From assembly GCA_903939765.1 (NCBI GenBank), contig CAJAIK010000094.1, positions 1 to 64,000 of the forward strand: DNA of 64,000 bases. Reading direction: 5' to 3'. Under the pieces are notes generated by a model. The model had not been told where the DNA came from, did not search any database, and was given only the letters and a program-made list of their open reading frames with translations. This DNA is from an uncultured Chlorobiaceae bacterium (lineage in GTDB: Bacteria; Bacteroidota; Chlorobiia; Chlorobiales; Chlorobiaceae). The translations under genes were made by a program, and so were the position numbers. Of this stretch, positions 46,020-55,285 are shown one piece after another (the stretch's first letter is position 1; each line of letters starts with the position of its first letter).

Positions 46020-47045
46020 ATGGCACGCTCGCACCACACCTTCAAACTGCTGCACGGACAGCGTGGCGGTGTCGCTATTTTGTTTGCCCTGTGCTTGCCG
46101 GTGTTGCTTGCTTTTGCCGCTTTGGCGATTGACTTGGCTCGCCTCAACCTGACCAAGGCTGAACTTCAAAACGCGGCCGACGCTGCTGCTCTGGCCGGCG
46201 CTCGTTCTATCAGCGACTCATCTACTGTGGCGTCGGACCAGCCTTACAACTGGTCAGCAGCCACGGCCACTGCGCTGGTTTTGGCTCAACACAACCTCGC
46301 CAATGGCGCGCTGATTCCGATTAGGAATGTGACCATTGAAACGGGTTACTGGAACCTCAATGACCCCTCGCCCGGACTGTATCACCCTGGCACACTCGGC
46401 GAAGGCGATGTCCCTGCCATCCGCGCCACGCTTGCGATGCCCTTGAATTTGTTGTTCGCCCCCATTATGGGTATTACCGAAAGCAACGTTCAAGCCAGTG
46501 CCATTGCCGTACTACCCGCACCCGGGGGCGGTACGGGCATATTTCCCTTGGTCATCAGCAGAATCATGTTCGACACTTATTGGAACGCAGTTACACGCCG
46601 CCCTGCGCTGGATCCCGCCACAGGGAAGCCCTACATTCTCAATATTGGCTCCATCTTCAGCGGCGTCAACTCGGGCACCTGGACCACCTTTACGACTGAA
46701 GACAACGACGTCACAACATTGCGGCAACTCATCCAACAAGGCAACCCCACCAACTTATCCATAGGCATGGACACCTGGATCCAAACGGGCGTCGATGAGG
46801 CCTTGTTCGCAGATGTCCCTGCCAATAAAGATGTTCCTGTACTCGTTGTTGACAACGTTCAGGTTGGCTCCAGGCAACCTATTGTCGCGATTGCCGGTTT
46901 TCATATTATCTGCACCGTTGAAATTGGTGGCAAAAAAAATATTTGTGGTCAGTTCATCGACAACGTGCTCGTCAACACTACCAACCCGGGCACCGGCAAT
47001 GGGCTGCCGCTCGGTGCCTATAGTCCACCCATACTGGTCAATTGA
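46020..47045 (+). CDS. tadG: TadG-like pilus assembly protein
   Basis: A 341-residue protein with an N-terminal TadG/TadE-type segment (GQRGGVAILFALCLPVLLAFAALAIDLARLNLTKAELQNAADAAALAGARS) and a large periplasmic part of beta-rich character. In other tad loci TadG often has a von Willebrand A domain; none is evident here, so this is the shorter form. It begins two bases after tadE. Confidence 0.85.
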   Translation: MARSHHTFKLLHGQRGGVAILFALCLPVLLAFAALAIDLARLNLTKAELQNAADAAALAGARSISDSSTVASDQPYNWSAATATALVLAQHNLANGALIPIRNVTIETGYWNLNDPSPGLYHPGTLGEGDVPAIRATLAMPLNLLFAPIMGITESNVQASAIAVLPAPGGGTGIFPLVISRIMFDTYWNAVTRRPALDPATGKPYILNIGSIFSGVNSGTWTTFTTEDNDVTTLRQLIQQGNPTNLSIGMDTWIQTGVDEALFADVPANKDVPVLVVDNVQVGSRQPIVAIAGFHIICTVEIGGKKNICGQFIDNVLVNTTNPGTGNGLPLGAYSPPILVN

Positions 47046-47051
47046 AAACAC

Positions 47052-48197
47052 ATGAACATTGTTGCTTACTCTCCCCAGCCCTGGGAGGTTCCCGATACAC
47101 AACTTGAACTGGCTCAACACCAACTGGTTCGAGTGGTGGGCGAGTTAGGGGTCATGGTGCGCCAACTCACCGCCCGTAACCCCGACCTCGTATTTCTCGT
47201 GGGTTTTGAACCCACCGAGCCCTATTACATACAAGAGGTAGAGAAACTCTGCCTCGCTCTACCGCATGCCGCCATCGTGGTCCTGCACCCACAACCACAG
47301 CCCGAACTTTTGTTATCTCTTATGCGCGCTGGTGTGTATGAAGTCATTGTCGATATCGCCCCCGAAACCCTACAACAAGTTATCGAACGCGCAAACCTTT
47401 GTGCCACAGGCGCGAGCATTCGCCTGGGTCGGGTGTTTGGATTTATCTCTTCCAAAGGAGGGGATGGCAGCTCTTGCATAGCGGCCAACTTAGCCTTTGC
47501 GCTCTCTCAAGAGCCCGGCACCCGCGTGCTGGCGATCGATGTCTCTTTACCCTTTGGCGACCTTGACATGTACCTCACCGGAGATAACCACCCTCAAGAT
47601 CTGGCTGACATCTCCAGTCAATCCGACCGGCTCGACCAGTCGTTACTCGACAGCATGGTGCAGCACCTCAGCCCCACGCTCGACCTCATTCCTTCGCCCA
47701 CCACGTTCGAAAAAATCGTTCATATCGAACCCGAGCGCGTGAGCGAACTTGTTCATACTGCCGCAAACTTTTACGACTACATTCTGGTTGACTTTGGCTC
47801 ATCTCTCGATCAGGTCGTCATCCTGGTTCTCGAGCACCTCGACGAACTCTGCATTGTATCCACCCCATCGCTGCCGTCGCTGCGCCGGGCGGCTCAACTG
47901 CTCAAACTCTGGAAAGAATTTGAAAAACCCATGTTGTGCATCGAAATTGTTCTCAACCGTGCCGACACAAGTCTTCCCATCTCCAGTACCGAAATCGAAA
48001 AAGTCATCGGCAGGCCAATTAACCATCGCTTCCCTTCCGACCAGGAAGCCGTGCAAGAATCCCTCTTGATTGGTCAGCCTGTCTTGCAAGTAGCACCCAA
48101 ATCCAAACTTTCAAAAACCATCGTCGACTGGGCCGCGCACCTCACAGGCAGCAGTCATCGTAAACGTTCGTTATGGCAACGCTTAAAGACCAAATAG
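47052..48197 (+). CDS. cpaE: CpaE/TadZ-like ATPase
   Basis: A 381-residue protein: a receiver-like N-terminal domain (VFLVGFEPTEPYYIQEV, AIVVLHPQPQPELLLSLMRAGVYEVI) and a MinD/ParA-like C-terminal domain (GFISSKGGDGSSCIAANLAFAL; VLAIDVSLPFGDLDMYL; YDYILVDFGSS). The deviant Walker A lacks the usual final lysine (KGGDGSS instead of KGGxGKT), as is often seen in CpaE/TadZ. It targets the pilus machine to the pole in other bacteria. Its end overlaps the next gene by 25 bases. Confidence 0.9.
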   Translation: MNIVAYSPQPWEVPDTQLELAQHQLVRVVGELGVMVRQLTARNPDLVFLVGFEPTEPYYIQEVEKLCLALPHAAIVVLHPQPQPELLLSLMRAGVYEVIVDIAPETLQQVIERANLCATGASIRLGRVFGFISSKGGDGSSCIAANLAFALSQEPGTRVLAIDVSLPFGDLDMYLTGDNHPQDLADISSQSDRLDQSLLDSMVQHLSPTLDLIPSPTTFEKIVHIEPERVSELVHTAANFYDYILVDFGSSLDQVVILVLEHLDELCIVSTPSLPSLRRAAQLLKLWKEFEKPMLCIEIVLNRADTSLPISSTEIEKVIGRPINHRFPSDQEAVQESLLIGQPVLQVAPKSKLSKTIVDWAAHLTGSSHRKRSLWQRLKTK

Positions 48198-49594
48198 CTC
48201 GCTGGAACCTCTCCACCAAACGGGTTGTAGTTCTTCCTGTATCGGCACCTGCACAACCCTATGTCGTTGAGGCTCTAACTTCGCCTGCACCAGCACCGGC
48301 GATAAAAATCAAAGCATCCCCAGGGGTTGACTATTACGCGACCAAAATAAAGTTGCACCAACAGTTGCTTACCCGCATCGACCTCAACTCTATCGAAAGC
48401 CTGACCCCCGAGCAGTTGCGCAACGAGCTTGGGGTCTTGCTTGTCGAGCTCATCGAAGAAGACGAAATCCGCTTCAATCATCAAGAGCGCGCCAGATTGG
48501 TGGCTGACCTCAAAAACGAAATCATGGGTCTGGGCCCTTTGGAACCCTTGCTCGCTGACCCCAACATTTCTGAAATCATGGTCAACGGCTACCAAAATGT
48601 CTATGTTGAAAAAAACGGATGCATTCAGCCCACCGACATCCGATTCAACGATGACGCCCACCTTATGAAAATCATCGACAAAATCGTCTCTCATGTGGGG
48701 CGGCGCATCGATGAATCCTGCCCTATGGCCGATGCCCGCCTCCCCGATGGATCGCGCGTCAACGCCATCATTCCGCCATTGGCTCTTGACGGCCCCATCC
48801 TCACCATTCGGCGCTTTGCGGTTGTGCCCATGCAAATGCACGACCTCATTGAAAAAAACACACTCACACCCGCCATGGCCGAACTGTTGTCAGCTCTGGT
48901 TAAAGTCAAATGCAACATCATCATTTCCGGTGGCACTGGTTCGGGTAAAACCACGCTGCTCAACATTCTATCGAGCTTTATTCCCACCGACGAACGCATT
49001 GTCACCATCGAAGACACTGCTGAACTGCAACTTCAGCAAGATCACGTCATTCGCCTGGAGACGCGCACGCCCAACATCGAAGGTAAAGGCGAAATCACCA
49101 TGCGCGCACTGGTGAAAAACTCCTTGCGCATGCGGCCTAACCGCATCGTGCTGGGCGAGGTCCGTAGCTCCGAGGTGATCGACATGTTACAAGCCATGAA
49201 TACCGGGCACGAGGGCTCGCTTACCACCATTCACGCCAACAGCCCGCGGGATGCGTTGGGCCGGCTCGAAAATCTGGTGGGCATGGGTGGCATCAGTATA
49301 CCCAGTAAAGCCCTGCGCCAGCTCATTGCCGCGTCGATTCACTTTATCGTCCAAATCGCACGACTAAGTGACGGTAGCCGCAGGGTCGTCAGCATCGAAG
49401 AAATCAGCGGCATGGAAGGCGATATCATTACCACCCAGGAAATCTTTTGCTACCAGCGCACCGGCACTAACCCGGACGGATCCGTGCAAGGGATATTCAG
49501 AGCCACGGGTCTGCGTCCCAAAGTGGCTGAAAAAATACGCACCTACGGCATCAGCCTCAGTGACGGCATGTTCGACCCCGGCGTCAACGACTAA
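48173..49594 (+). CDS. cpaF: Tad secretion ATPase CpaF/TadA
   Basis: A 473-residue VirB11/TadA-type ATPase: IMVNGYQNVYVEKNGCIQPTDIRF, the GRRIDESCPMADARLPDGSRVNAIIPPLA region, Walker A SGGTGSGKTTLLN, Walker B-region MRPNRIVLGEVRSSEVIDMLQAMNTGHEGSLTTIHANSPRDAL with the catalytic Glu, and the Asp-box ERIVTIEDTAELQL. It powers Flp pilus extension and retraction. Its start lies inside the end of cpaE (25-base overlap). Confidence 0.95.
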   Translation: MATLKDQIARWNLSTKRVVVLPVSAPAQPYVVEALTSPAPAPAIKIKASPGVDYYATKIKLHQQLLTRIDLNSIESLTPEQLRNELGVLLVELIEEDEIRFNHQERARLVADLKNEIMGLGPLEPLLADPNISEIMVNGYQNVYVEKNGCIQPTDIRFNDDAHLMKIIDKIVSHVGRRIDESCPMADARLPDGSRVNAIIPPLALDGPILTIRRFAVVPMQMHDLIEKNTLTPAMAELLSALVKVKCNIIISGGTGSGKTTLLNILSSFIPTDERIVTIEDTAELQLQQDHVIRLETRTPNIEGKGEITMRALVKNSLRMRPNRIVLGEVRSSEVIDMLQAMNTGHEGSLTTIHANSPRDALGRLENLVGMGGISIPSKALRQLIAASIHFIVQIARLSDGSRRVVSIEEISGMEGDIITTQEIFCYQRTGTNPDGSVQGIFRATGLRPKVAEKIRTYGISLSDGMFDPGVND

Positions 49595-49608
49595 CCTACG
49601 AGCACACC

Positions 49609-50565
49609 ATGACGACGTTTTTGATTTCATTTTTTGCTTTTGTGGCAGTCATGCTGATCATGCTTCTGGTCTATGGGGTGTGGGCCCAGTTTTTAGGCCG
49701 CCGCAATAAAGCCAAAAAAAAGCGCATGCAGTCCATCCACAATGCTGTTCACTTGGGTGGGCAAAGCCTCAGCAGCGCGCAGGACAGTGCATTTGAAGCC
49801 TGGCTACGCTCCCGCTCCCGAACATTTGAGCAATTCGAAAAGCTGCTCCAACGTGCCCAAAGCCCGCTCACTGCCGGGCGATTAATGGGTCTCATGCTTC
49901 TCTTGTTTACGGTGGTTGTGGTGTTGGCTCTTCTGTTCCAAACAAACCTCATACTCCTGCTGGTGCTGGCCGTCGTCATTGCCAGCACGCCAGTTCTGTG
50001 GTTATCTCGACAATCCAACCAACGCCGTCAAGCCTTCGGAGAAAAACTTCCGGAAGCGCTCGACTACATCTCACGTGCAATGCGCGCCGGCCACGGCCTT
50101 ACCTCGGCCATCGGCATGGTTGGCAAGGAGTTCCCCGGCCCCATAGGTCACGAATTCAAAACCGTCATCGATGAAATTGGCTTCGGCATCCCATTCAAAG
50201 ACGCGATCGGCCAGCTCGCCGATCGCGTTCAAACAAGCGACCTCAATTTCTTTGTTATCTCGATCATGATCCAGCACGAAACTGGCGGCAACCTCACCGA
50301 ACTACTCGATGGGTTGGCCAGTACCTTGCGCGAACGCGTCAAACTGCGCGGCAAAATTCGCACGCTCTCATCCGAAGGGCGCGCATCAGCCTGGATACTG
50401 GGTAGTATGCCATTTGTGCTCATCGTTTTGCTCGCGCTCATAAACCCCGGCTACATTTCGCTGCTCTGGACCACTCCACAAGGCCAGAAGCTCCTCCTCA
50501 TCGGTGGTGGGCTCATGGCCGTTGGCATCCTTCTGCTCAACCGCATCATCCAGATCAAGGTTTAA
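49609..50565 (+). CDS. tadB: Tad inner-membrane protein TadB
   Basis: A 318-residue type II secretion F-domain protein with an N-terminal span, a paired span (MGLMLLLFTVVVVLALLFQTNLILLLVLAVV), the T2SF cytoplasmic domain (LPEALDYISRAMRAGHGLTSAIGMVGKEF, LNFFVISIMIQHETGGNLTELLDGLASTLRER) and a C-terminal span. With TadC it forms the inner-membrane platform. Confidence 0.92.
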   Translation: MTTFLISFFAFVAVMLIMLLVYGVWAQFLGRRNKAKKKRMQSIHNAVHLGGQSLSSAQDSAFEAWLRSRSRTFEQFEKLLQRAQSPLTAGRLMGLMLLLFTVVVVLALLFQTNLILLLVLAVVIASTPVLWLSRQSNQRRQAFGEKLPEALDYISRAMRAGHGLTSAIGMVGKEFPGPIGHEFKTVIDEIGFGIPFKDAIGQLADRVQTSDLNFFVISIMIQHETGGNLTELLDGLASTLRERVKLRGKIRTLSSEGRASAWILGSMPFVLIVLLALINPGYISLLWTTPQGQKLLLIGGGLMAVGILLLNRIIQIKV

Positions 50566-50583
50566 CCCTAACCACGTTGCACT

Positions 50584-51531
50584 ATGCAAGTCATCCTGCA
50601 AATCCTGATCATCGTGCTCACAGGTGCCGCTGTCTCCTCGGTTGTGCTCGTGTTGTACAATTGGCTGGTCGACAACGCCCTCAAAAAACGCCTTACCCAA
50701 ATCGTTCGCCAAGGCTGGGCCCCAGCCAGCCACTCCTTGTCCAAGAGGGCCAATACCCACAAAGTTGCCGCAGTCATCAACATCCTCTCTAAACTTTCGC
50801 TCCCGGAAGAAGGGTGGCAAAGCTCCAGCATTCAGCTCAAGTTTTTGCAAGCCGGCATTCGTAACAAAAACGCACATCAATACTACTTCGCCGTTAAAAC
50901 CCTGCTCACACTGGTGCTACCGGTGGTGCTGGCTTTATTTATACATTTGACCCGGCCCCACATTCACTTCGCTCCATCCATGCTCCTTGTGCTGCTCACA
51001 GCCGCAGCAGGCTACTATCTGCCCGAAATATTTCTTCGCTTCATCATTCAAAAACGTATCGAACGCATGCGCAAAAGCCTACCCGACATGATCGACCTCA
51101 TGGTCATCTGCACAGAGTCGGGCATGAGCATCGATGCCGCCATTGCCCGCATATCGCACGAAATGGCCCGTACCAACCCCGACTTGGCCCAGGAGTTTTA
51201 CCTCTCAGCCCTCGAAATGCGCGCCGGCGCTACACGCATCGAAGCCTTGCGCAACCTGGCACTGCGCTCACGCCTCGAAGACCTGAAAGACCTCATCTCC
51301 GTACTCGTACAGTCCGACAAATTTGGCACCAGCCTGGCCGAATCGTTGCGCGTGCAGTCAGACATGATGCGCTCACGTCGCACCCAACGCGCCGAAGAGC
51401 TTGCCGCTAAAATCCCCGTCAAAATGTTGCTGCCGCTCATCTTGTTTATTTTTCCGACTCTCATTATGGTGCTGCTGGGGCCGGCAATCATTCAGGTAAT
51501 TCAAGTCTTCTCGAAACATCCCTTGCCATGA
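50584..51531 (+). CDS. tadC: Tad inner-membrane protein TadC
   Basis: A 315-residue T2SF-domain protein: an N-terminal span (ILIIVLTGAAVSSVVLVLYNWLV), a middle hydrophobic pair, then LPDMIDLMVICTESGMSIDAAIARISHEM and LKDLISVLVQSDKFGTSLAESLRVQSDMMR, and a C-terminal span. The stop overlaps the prepilin peptidase start by four bases (ATGA). Confidence 0.92.
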   Translation: MQVILQILIIVLTGAAVSSVVLVLYNWLVDNALKKRLTQIVRQGWAPASHSLSKRANTHKVAAVINILSKLSLPEEGWQSSSIQLKFLQAGIRNKNAHQYYFAVKTLLTLVLPVVLALFIHLTRPHIHFAPSMLLVLLTAAAGYYLPEIFLRFIIQKRIERMRKSLPDMIDLMVICTESGMSIDAAIARISHEMARTNPDLAQEFYLSALEMRAGATRIEALRNLALRSRLEDLKDLISVLVQSDKFGTSLAESLRVQSDMMRSRRTQRAEELAAKIPVKMLLPLILFIFPTLIMVLLGPAIIQVIQVFSKHPLP

Positions 51532-52430
51532 GCCTCAGCTACATGTTGCATGACTGGCCATGGTGGTTGGCCGGCGCGTGGATTGGCCTGTGGCTGGTGT
51601 CTTTGGCCCGCATCATTCCGCGCAAGGTGTTGCAGTGCGTAGATGCCCCTCTGCACGCATGGCTGGGCCCCGGTGGCGGCCTTGAGCAGCCCATTCCGCT
51701 GGCCCGACGTATTTGGGTGCCGGTGCTGAACGCCAGCTTGTGGGCCTATGCGGCCGACACCGCCGGTCACCCGGCATTCTGGGCCGCGCTATCAGGGGCC
51801 GGTTTGGCCAGTACTCTGGTATTGCTCGCCCTCATTGACTGGGACACCACCCTGTTGCCAGACTGGGTTGTCTTGCCGCTGTGGGTGGCGGGCTTGGCCA
51901 GCAGCTATGCAGGGTTTACCCCGCACAACCTGCTCGTTAGTGCAGCATCTGCCGCAGTGGTGCTGGGCCTGATGGGTGGGCTTGCCTGGGTGTTCCAGCG
52001 CCTCAAAGGCGAAAGTGGTGTCGGTAGTGGTGACCTCAAACTCCTTGCCGCCCTGGCCACTTGGTGGGGCCTTGTCGGCGTGCTTTACATCGTGTTGTGG
52101 GGCAGTGTGCTTACCGTCGTCTGGTATTTGGTGTGGCGCCGTTTCAAAGGCTTTAGCCCCCAAGCCGAATGGCCATTTGGTCCCGCCCTTGTGGTGGCCG
52201 CACTGGTATGGGGCTTGCTGGCGGCTTATTCTCCCGCCCGGCTCGACGCGGATGCTTCCTTTGACCGACGACGCCCCTCGATGCACGGCGTTCTGGGACA
52301 GGTGAGCAATGGTTATCTCATGGAAAAGAACATTACCGCAGTACGCAGATCGTCTTCAAACGCTGTCACGCTTTCATCTGTCAGGCTCAGAGCCGGAGCA
52401 AGCCTCGCAACGTTGCCAGTTTACAAGTGA
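51528..52430 (+). CDS. Type IV prepilin peptidase (A24), with unusual C-terminal tail
   Basis: The catalytic aspartates are in LALIDWDTTLLPDWV and GVGSGDLKLLAALATWWG, the A24 GxGD signature, and seven or so hydrophobic segments follow the family pattern. The membrane domain ends near WGLLAAYSPARLDAD (about residue 245). The remaining tail of some 55 residues is polar, Ser/Arg-rich and not family-like, which suggests that the reading frame runs into junction DNA: the stop is only 48 bases before the right flanking repeat. It would process Flp and the TadE/G pseudopilins. Confidence 0.88.
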   Translation: MSLSYMLHDWPWWLAGAWIGLWLVSLARIIPRKVLQCVDAPLHAWLGPGGGLEQPIPLARRIWVPVLNASLWAYAADTAGHPAFWAALSGAGLASTLVLLALIDWDTTLLPDWVVLPLWVAGLASSYAGFTPHNLLVSAASAAVVLGLMGGLAWVFQRLKGESGVGSGDLKLLAALATWWGLVGVLYIVLWGSVLTVVWYLVWRRFKGFSPQAEWPFGPALVVAALVWGLLAAYSPARLDADASFDRRRPSMHGVLGQVSNGYLMEKNITAVRRSSSNAVTLSSVRLRAGASLATLPVYK

Positions 52431-52478
52431 CCGCGTTCTTGTTCTCCATATTCGTTACATTGCCACAGCCAGGACTAT

Positions 52479-52534
52479 CTCAATTTCTGACTCAAAATTT
52501 CGGCTTTGGTGGCCCTCACGAATTATGCAGGTTA
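52479..52534 (+). repeat. Right copy of island-flanking direct repeat
   Basis: Direct-repeat partner of 42627-42682, 49 of 56 positions matching by hand count. Shared block TCTGACTCAAAATTT is at 52486-52500. The last base of this copy is the A of the truA start codon, so this copy is the native upstream region of truA if the island is an insertion. Confidence 0.85.
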
Positions 52535-53265
52535 TGAAGAACATTCGGATGACTGTTGAATATGATGGAACCTCTTTTGCCGGATGGCAACGGCAGTCAG
52601 GTTCTTTTGTAACCGTTCAGGGGGTGATTGAGGCGGCTCTTTGCAAAATTTTGCAGGAACAGGTCTCTCTTGCGGCTGCCGGAAGAACCGACAAGGGGGT
52701 TCATGCCAGAGCCCAGATGGCCAATTTTAATACAGATTCACTCATGGAGCCTGCCAGAATAGCCCATTCACTGAATTCGCTTCTGCCAAAAACCATCAGG
52801 ATAAGCGACCCGGCGGAGGTTGATTTTGATTTTCATGCCCGACATAGTGCACGGGAGAGGCAGTATCGCTATTTTCTTCTTGAGCAGCCGTCGGCGATTT
52901 ATGGCAGGTTTGCGGGCTGCTCGTTCGGCAAGCTTGATCTTGCACTGATGCAGCAACTGGCCTCTCATCTTGTCGGAACGCACGATTTTTCTGCATTTTC
53001 CAGGGAGAACAGGGATAATCCCGGACGAATCTGTACGGTAACTGCCTGTAAATGGTATCAGCATAAGCATTATCTTGTGTTGCGCATTTCAGCCGACCGT
53101 TTTTTGCGAAGTATGGTGCGCTACCTCGTTGATGCCATGATACGTGCTGGAAAGGGGATGCTTTCCACTGAAGAGTTCAGCAGGATGCTTGAAAGCGGCG
53201 TTATGACGAGTCAGCTCAATCCTGCATTCCCGGGGGGGCTTTTTCTGTGGAAGGTGAGCTACTGA
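52534..53265 (+). CDS. truA: tRNA pseudouridine(38-40) synthase TruA
   Basis: A 243-residue protein starting MKNIRMTVEYDGTSFAGWQRQ, the canonical TruA start, so ATG 52534 is preferred over the longer open frame that reaches back into the island. The catalytic Asp is in AAGRTDKGVHARAQ; FHARHSARERQYRY and SFSRENRDNPGR-like DFSAFSRENRDN are conserved. It isomerises U38-40 in tRNA. Its 5' leader coincides with the right flanking repeat. Confidence 0.95.
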   Translation: MKNIRMTVEYDGTSFAGWQRQSGSFVTVQGVIEAALCKILQEQVSLAAAGRTDKGVHARAQMANFNTDSLMEPARIAHSLNSLLPKTIRISDPAEVDFDFHARHSARERQYRYFLLEQPSAIYGRFAGCSFGKLDLALMQQLASHLVGTHDFSAFSRENRDNPGRICTVTACKWYQHKHYLVLRISADRFLRSMVRYLVDAMIRAGKGMLSTEEFSRMLESGVMTSQLNPAFPGGLFLWKVSY

Positions 53266-53417
53266 GGGCCGATTTACCTCTTTGTTTTGAAAGAAAAGCA
53301 GACGATTATTGTAATAGTCTGGAACTGTTTTTATGTTATTTTCATGGTTCAATGGGGATTTTTGCTGTTGCAGCACGGATCGTTTAACAACCACTCCTCT
53401 AATTCAAACTGCCGCTT

Positions 53418-55115
53418 GTGAAAATCAGTTTCTCTTCCATGATTCCCAAGGTGTTGCTATCGGCACTTTTTTGCCAGTTTCTGGCTATGCCTCTTTGTTC
53501 CGCGGATTCCATTATAAAAAACAGGGATTTATTTGCAAATTCATCTGTTGCCGAGATTCTTGACAGCTTGGTGAATGCAACCTATTTCAAGGACGAACAC
53601 TTTTCAGCTCCCTTGAAAGAGGGTGAAAAGTTTGGATTTCCTTCTACCTTTGTACCTCAGTTCAGTGATTCGGTCTATGCTGCAAGAATTGCGGTGCTCA
53701 AACGTAAAACGGCGATTCCTCTTGTCTATAATCAGCATGTTCGGGGATTTATCAGACTGTACGCTGTAGACAAGAGGGGGTCTACTGCAAAAATTCTTGG
53801 GCTGACCAAACTCTATTTTCCTCTGTTTGAGGAAAAACTTGATGCGTATAACGTTCCCCTTGAAATAAAATATCTTGCTATTGTCGAATCTGCCCTGAAC
53901 CCGACGGCAGTCTCTTCTGCCGGAGCCAGAGGATTGTGGCAGTTTATGTACGGAACCGGTAAAATGTACGGCTTGCAATCGTCCTCTTTTATTGAGGATC
54001 GCTATGACCCTTACAAGGCGTCAGTTGCTGCAAGCAGATATTTGCGGAATCTCTATAATATCTATGGTGATTGGTTTCTCGCTCTTGCAGCGTATAACTC
54101 AGGTCCGGGAAATGTCAACAAGGCAATCAGAAGAGCTGGTGGAATAAAGGATTACTGGGCAATATGGGATTACCTGCCAGCCGAAACCAGAGGCTATGTC
54201 CCTGCGTTTATTGCCGTCAACTATATTATGAACTACTATAAAGAGCATAATATCCGTCCGATTGAACCTGGATTTTTGTATCAGGATATTGATACACTTC
54301 AAACGTCCCGTTTGTTGTCGTTTGAGCAGATCAATGAAACTATTGGTGTGCCAATGAGTGATCTCCATTTTCTCAATCCGCAGTACAAGCTTGGCATTAT
54401 TCCTTCAACAAGCTCTTCATCGCCAAATGTATTACGGCTGCCGAAAAAATATATTGCCCAGTTCCAGAAGCGTGAAGAGGAGATTTATGCCTATAAATCT
54501 GCGGCAACCATTGAACGCGAGGGGCTTTACGCACGGCTTGAAAGTATCAATGCCGGATCCCGTATTCAGTCTCCGGAGCCGGGCATGCCGGAAAGGGTAG
54601 AGAAGTTTCATATTGTGCAGCAGGGGGAGAATCTTGGTTCGATTGCAAGAATGTACCGGGCCTATATCAGCCAGCTCATAGCATGGAATAACCTTACAGA
54701 TGCAAATGTCACTCCCGGTCAGAAGCTTATTGTTTTTGGAGCAACGGACAGCGCCCCGTCATCTTCGGTGCAACCGCACTCGAAAAAGGCGGATACTATC
54801 GTCGTGAAGCCGATAGCCCGTCACATGGTGAAAAGAGGTGAAACGCTTACACTTATTGCGAGGAAGTACAATACCACTCTTCAGCGCTTGGCACTGCTGA
54901 ACAATCTTGGCCGCCGCATGAAGATTGTTCCTGGTCAGCGTATCAAGGTTGACGGGGAGGTTTCCATCAGTAAAAGCAGTTCCGCCTCAAAAACCGTTTC
55001 TGTGGTAAAACATTCAAGGCAAATTGTTAAAAAAAGCCGTTCATCAAGAAAGGTATCTGCTGTAAAACATCATAACAAGAGCGCCTCTGCCCATACCCGC
55101 AAGCGCAGAAGGTGA
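53418..55115 (+). CDS. LysM-containing lytic transglycosylase (MltD-like)
   Basis: A 565-residue exported protein starting at GTG 53418 with a signal peptide ([22 protein letters not shown]). A transglycosylase domain (about 150-270) has the catalytic Glu in [24 protein letters not shown] and the [18 protein letters not shown] motif. Two LysM domains follow ([19 protein letters not shown] and [19 protein letters not shown]), then a basic Ser/Lys tail. It cleaves peptidoglycan glycan strands with 1,6-anhydro product by family. Confidence 0.93.
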   Translation: MKISFSSMIPKVLLSALFCQFLAMPLCSADSIIKNRDLFANSSVAEILDSLVNATYFKDEHFSAPLKEGEKFGFPSTFVPQFSDSVYAARIAVLKRKTAIPLVYNQHVRGFIRLYAVDKRGSTAKILGLTKLYFPLFEEKLDAYNVPLEIKYLAIVESALNPTAVSSAGARGLWQFMYGTGKMYGLQSSSFIEDRYDPYKASVAASRYLRNLYNIYGDWFLALAAYNSGPGNVNKAIRRAGGIKDYWAIWDYLPAETRGYVPAFIAVNYIMNYYKEHNIRPIEPGFLYQDIDTLQTSRLLSFEQINETIGVPMSDLHFLNPQYKLGIIPSTSSSSPNVLRLPKKYIAQFQKREEEIYAYKSAATIEREGLYARLESINAGSRIQSPEPGMPERVEKFHIVQQGENLGSIARMYRAYISQLIAWNNLTDANVTPGQKLIVFGATDSAPSSSVQPHSKKADTIVVKPIARHMVKRGETLTLIARKYNTTLQRLALLNNLGRRMKIVPGQRIKVDGEVSISKSSSASKTVSVVKHSRQIVKKSRSSRKVSAVKHHNKSASAHTRKRRR

Positions 55116-55285
55116 GAGTGACGAGGAACCGGATTTTTTTTACAATGCTAATTGTTTTTCGTCGTGTTCTATAAAGGATAATTTTATTATCTTTAACCTT
55201 TTCAGGTTGGTCAACTGACGGAGAATAATTGTTGGTTAGAAGCCGCTTTATTCAATAATTCTTTAAATGAGAATCATTAAAACGT

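Larger units (their letters stand above)
42627..52534 (+). mobile_element. Putative acquired Flp/Tad pilus island
   Basis: Ten genes all on the plus strand, tightly packed or overlapping, between two direct repeats. From about 43100 to 52400 codon choice shifts to C-ending, proteobacterial-looking usage (frequent CTC, ATC, GCC, CCC, GAC), unlike the genes on either side. No integrase or transposase is present, so the mobilising enzyme is absent or was lost. Gene content: pilin, RcpC/CpaB, secretin, two TadE/G-type pseudopilins, TadZ, TadA ATPase, TadB, TadC and prepilin peptidase. No CpaD/RcpB or TadD is seen. Confidence 0.7.

Noticed and set aside
52309-52533. N-terminal extension of TruA into the island
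   Set aside because: The canonical TruA start is at 52534, and the extension crosses the prepilin peptidase end and the flanking repeat.
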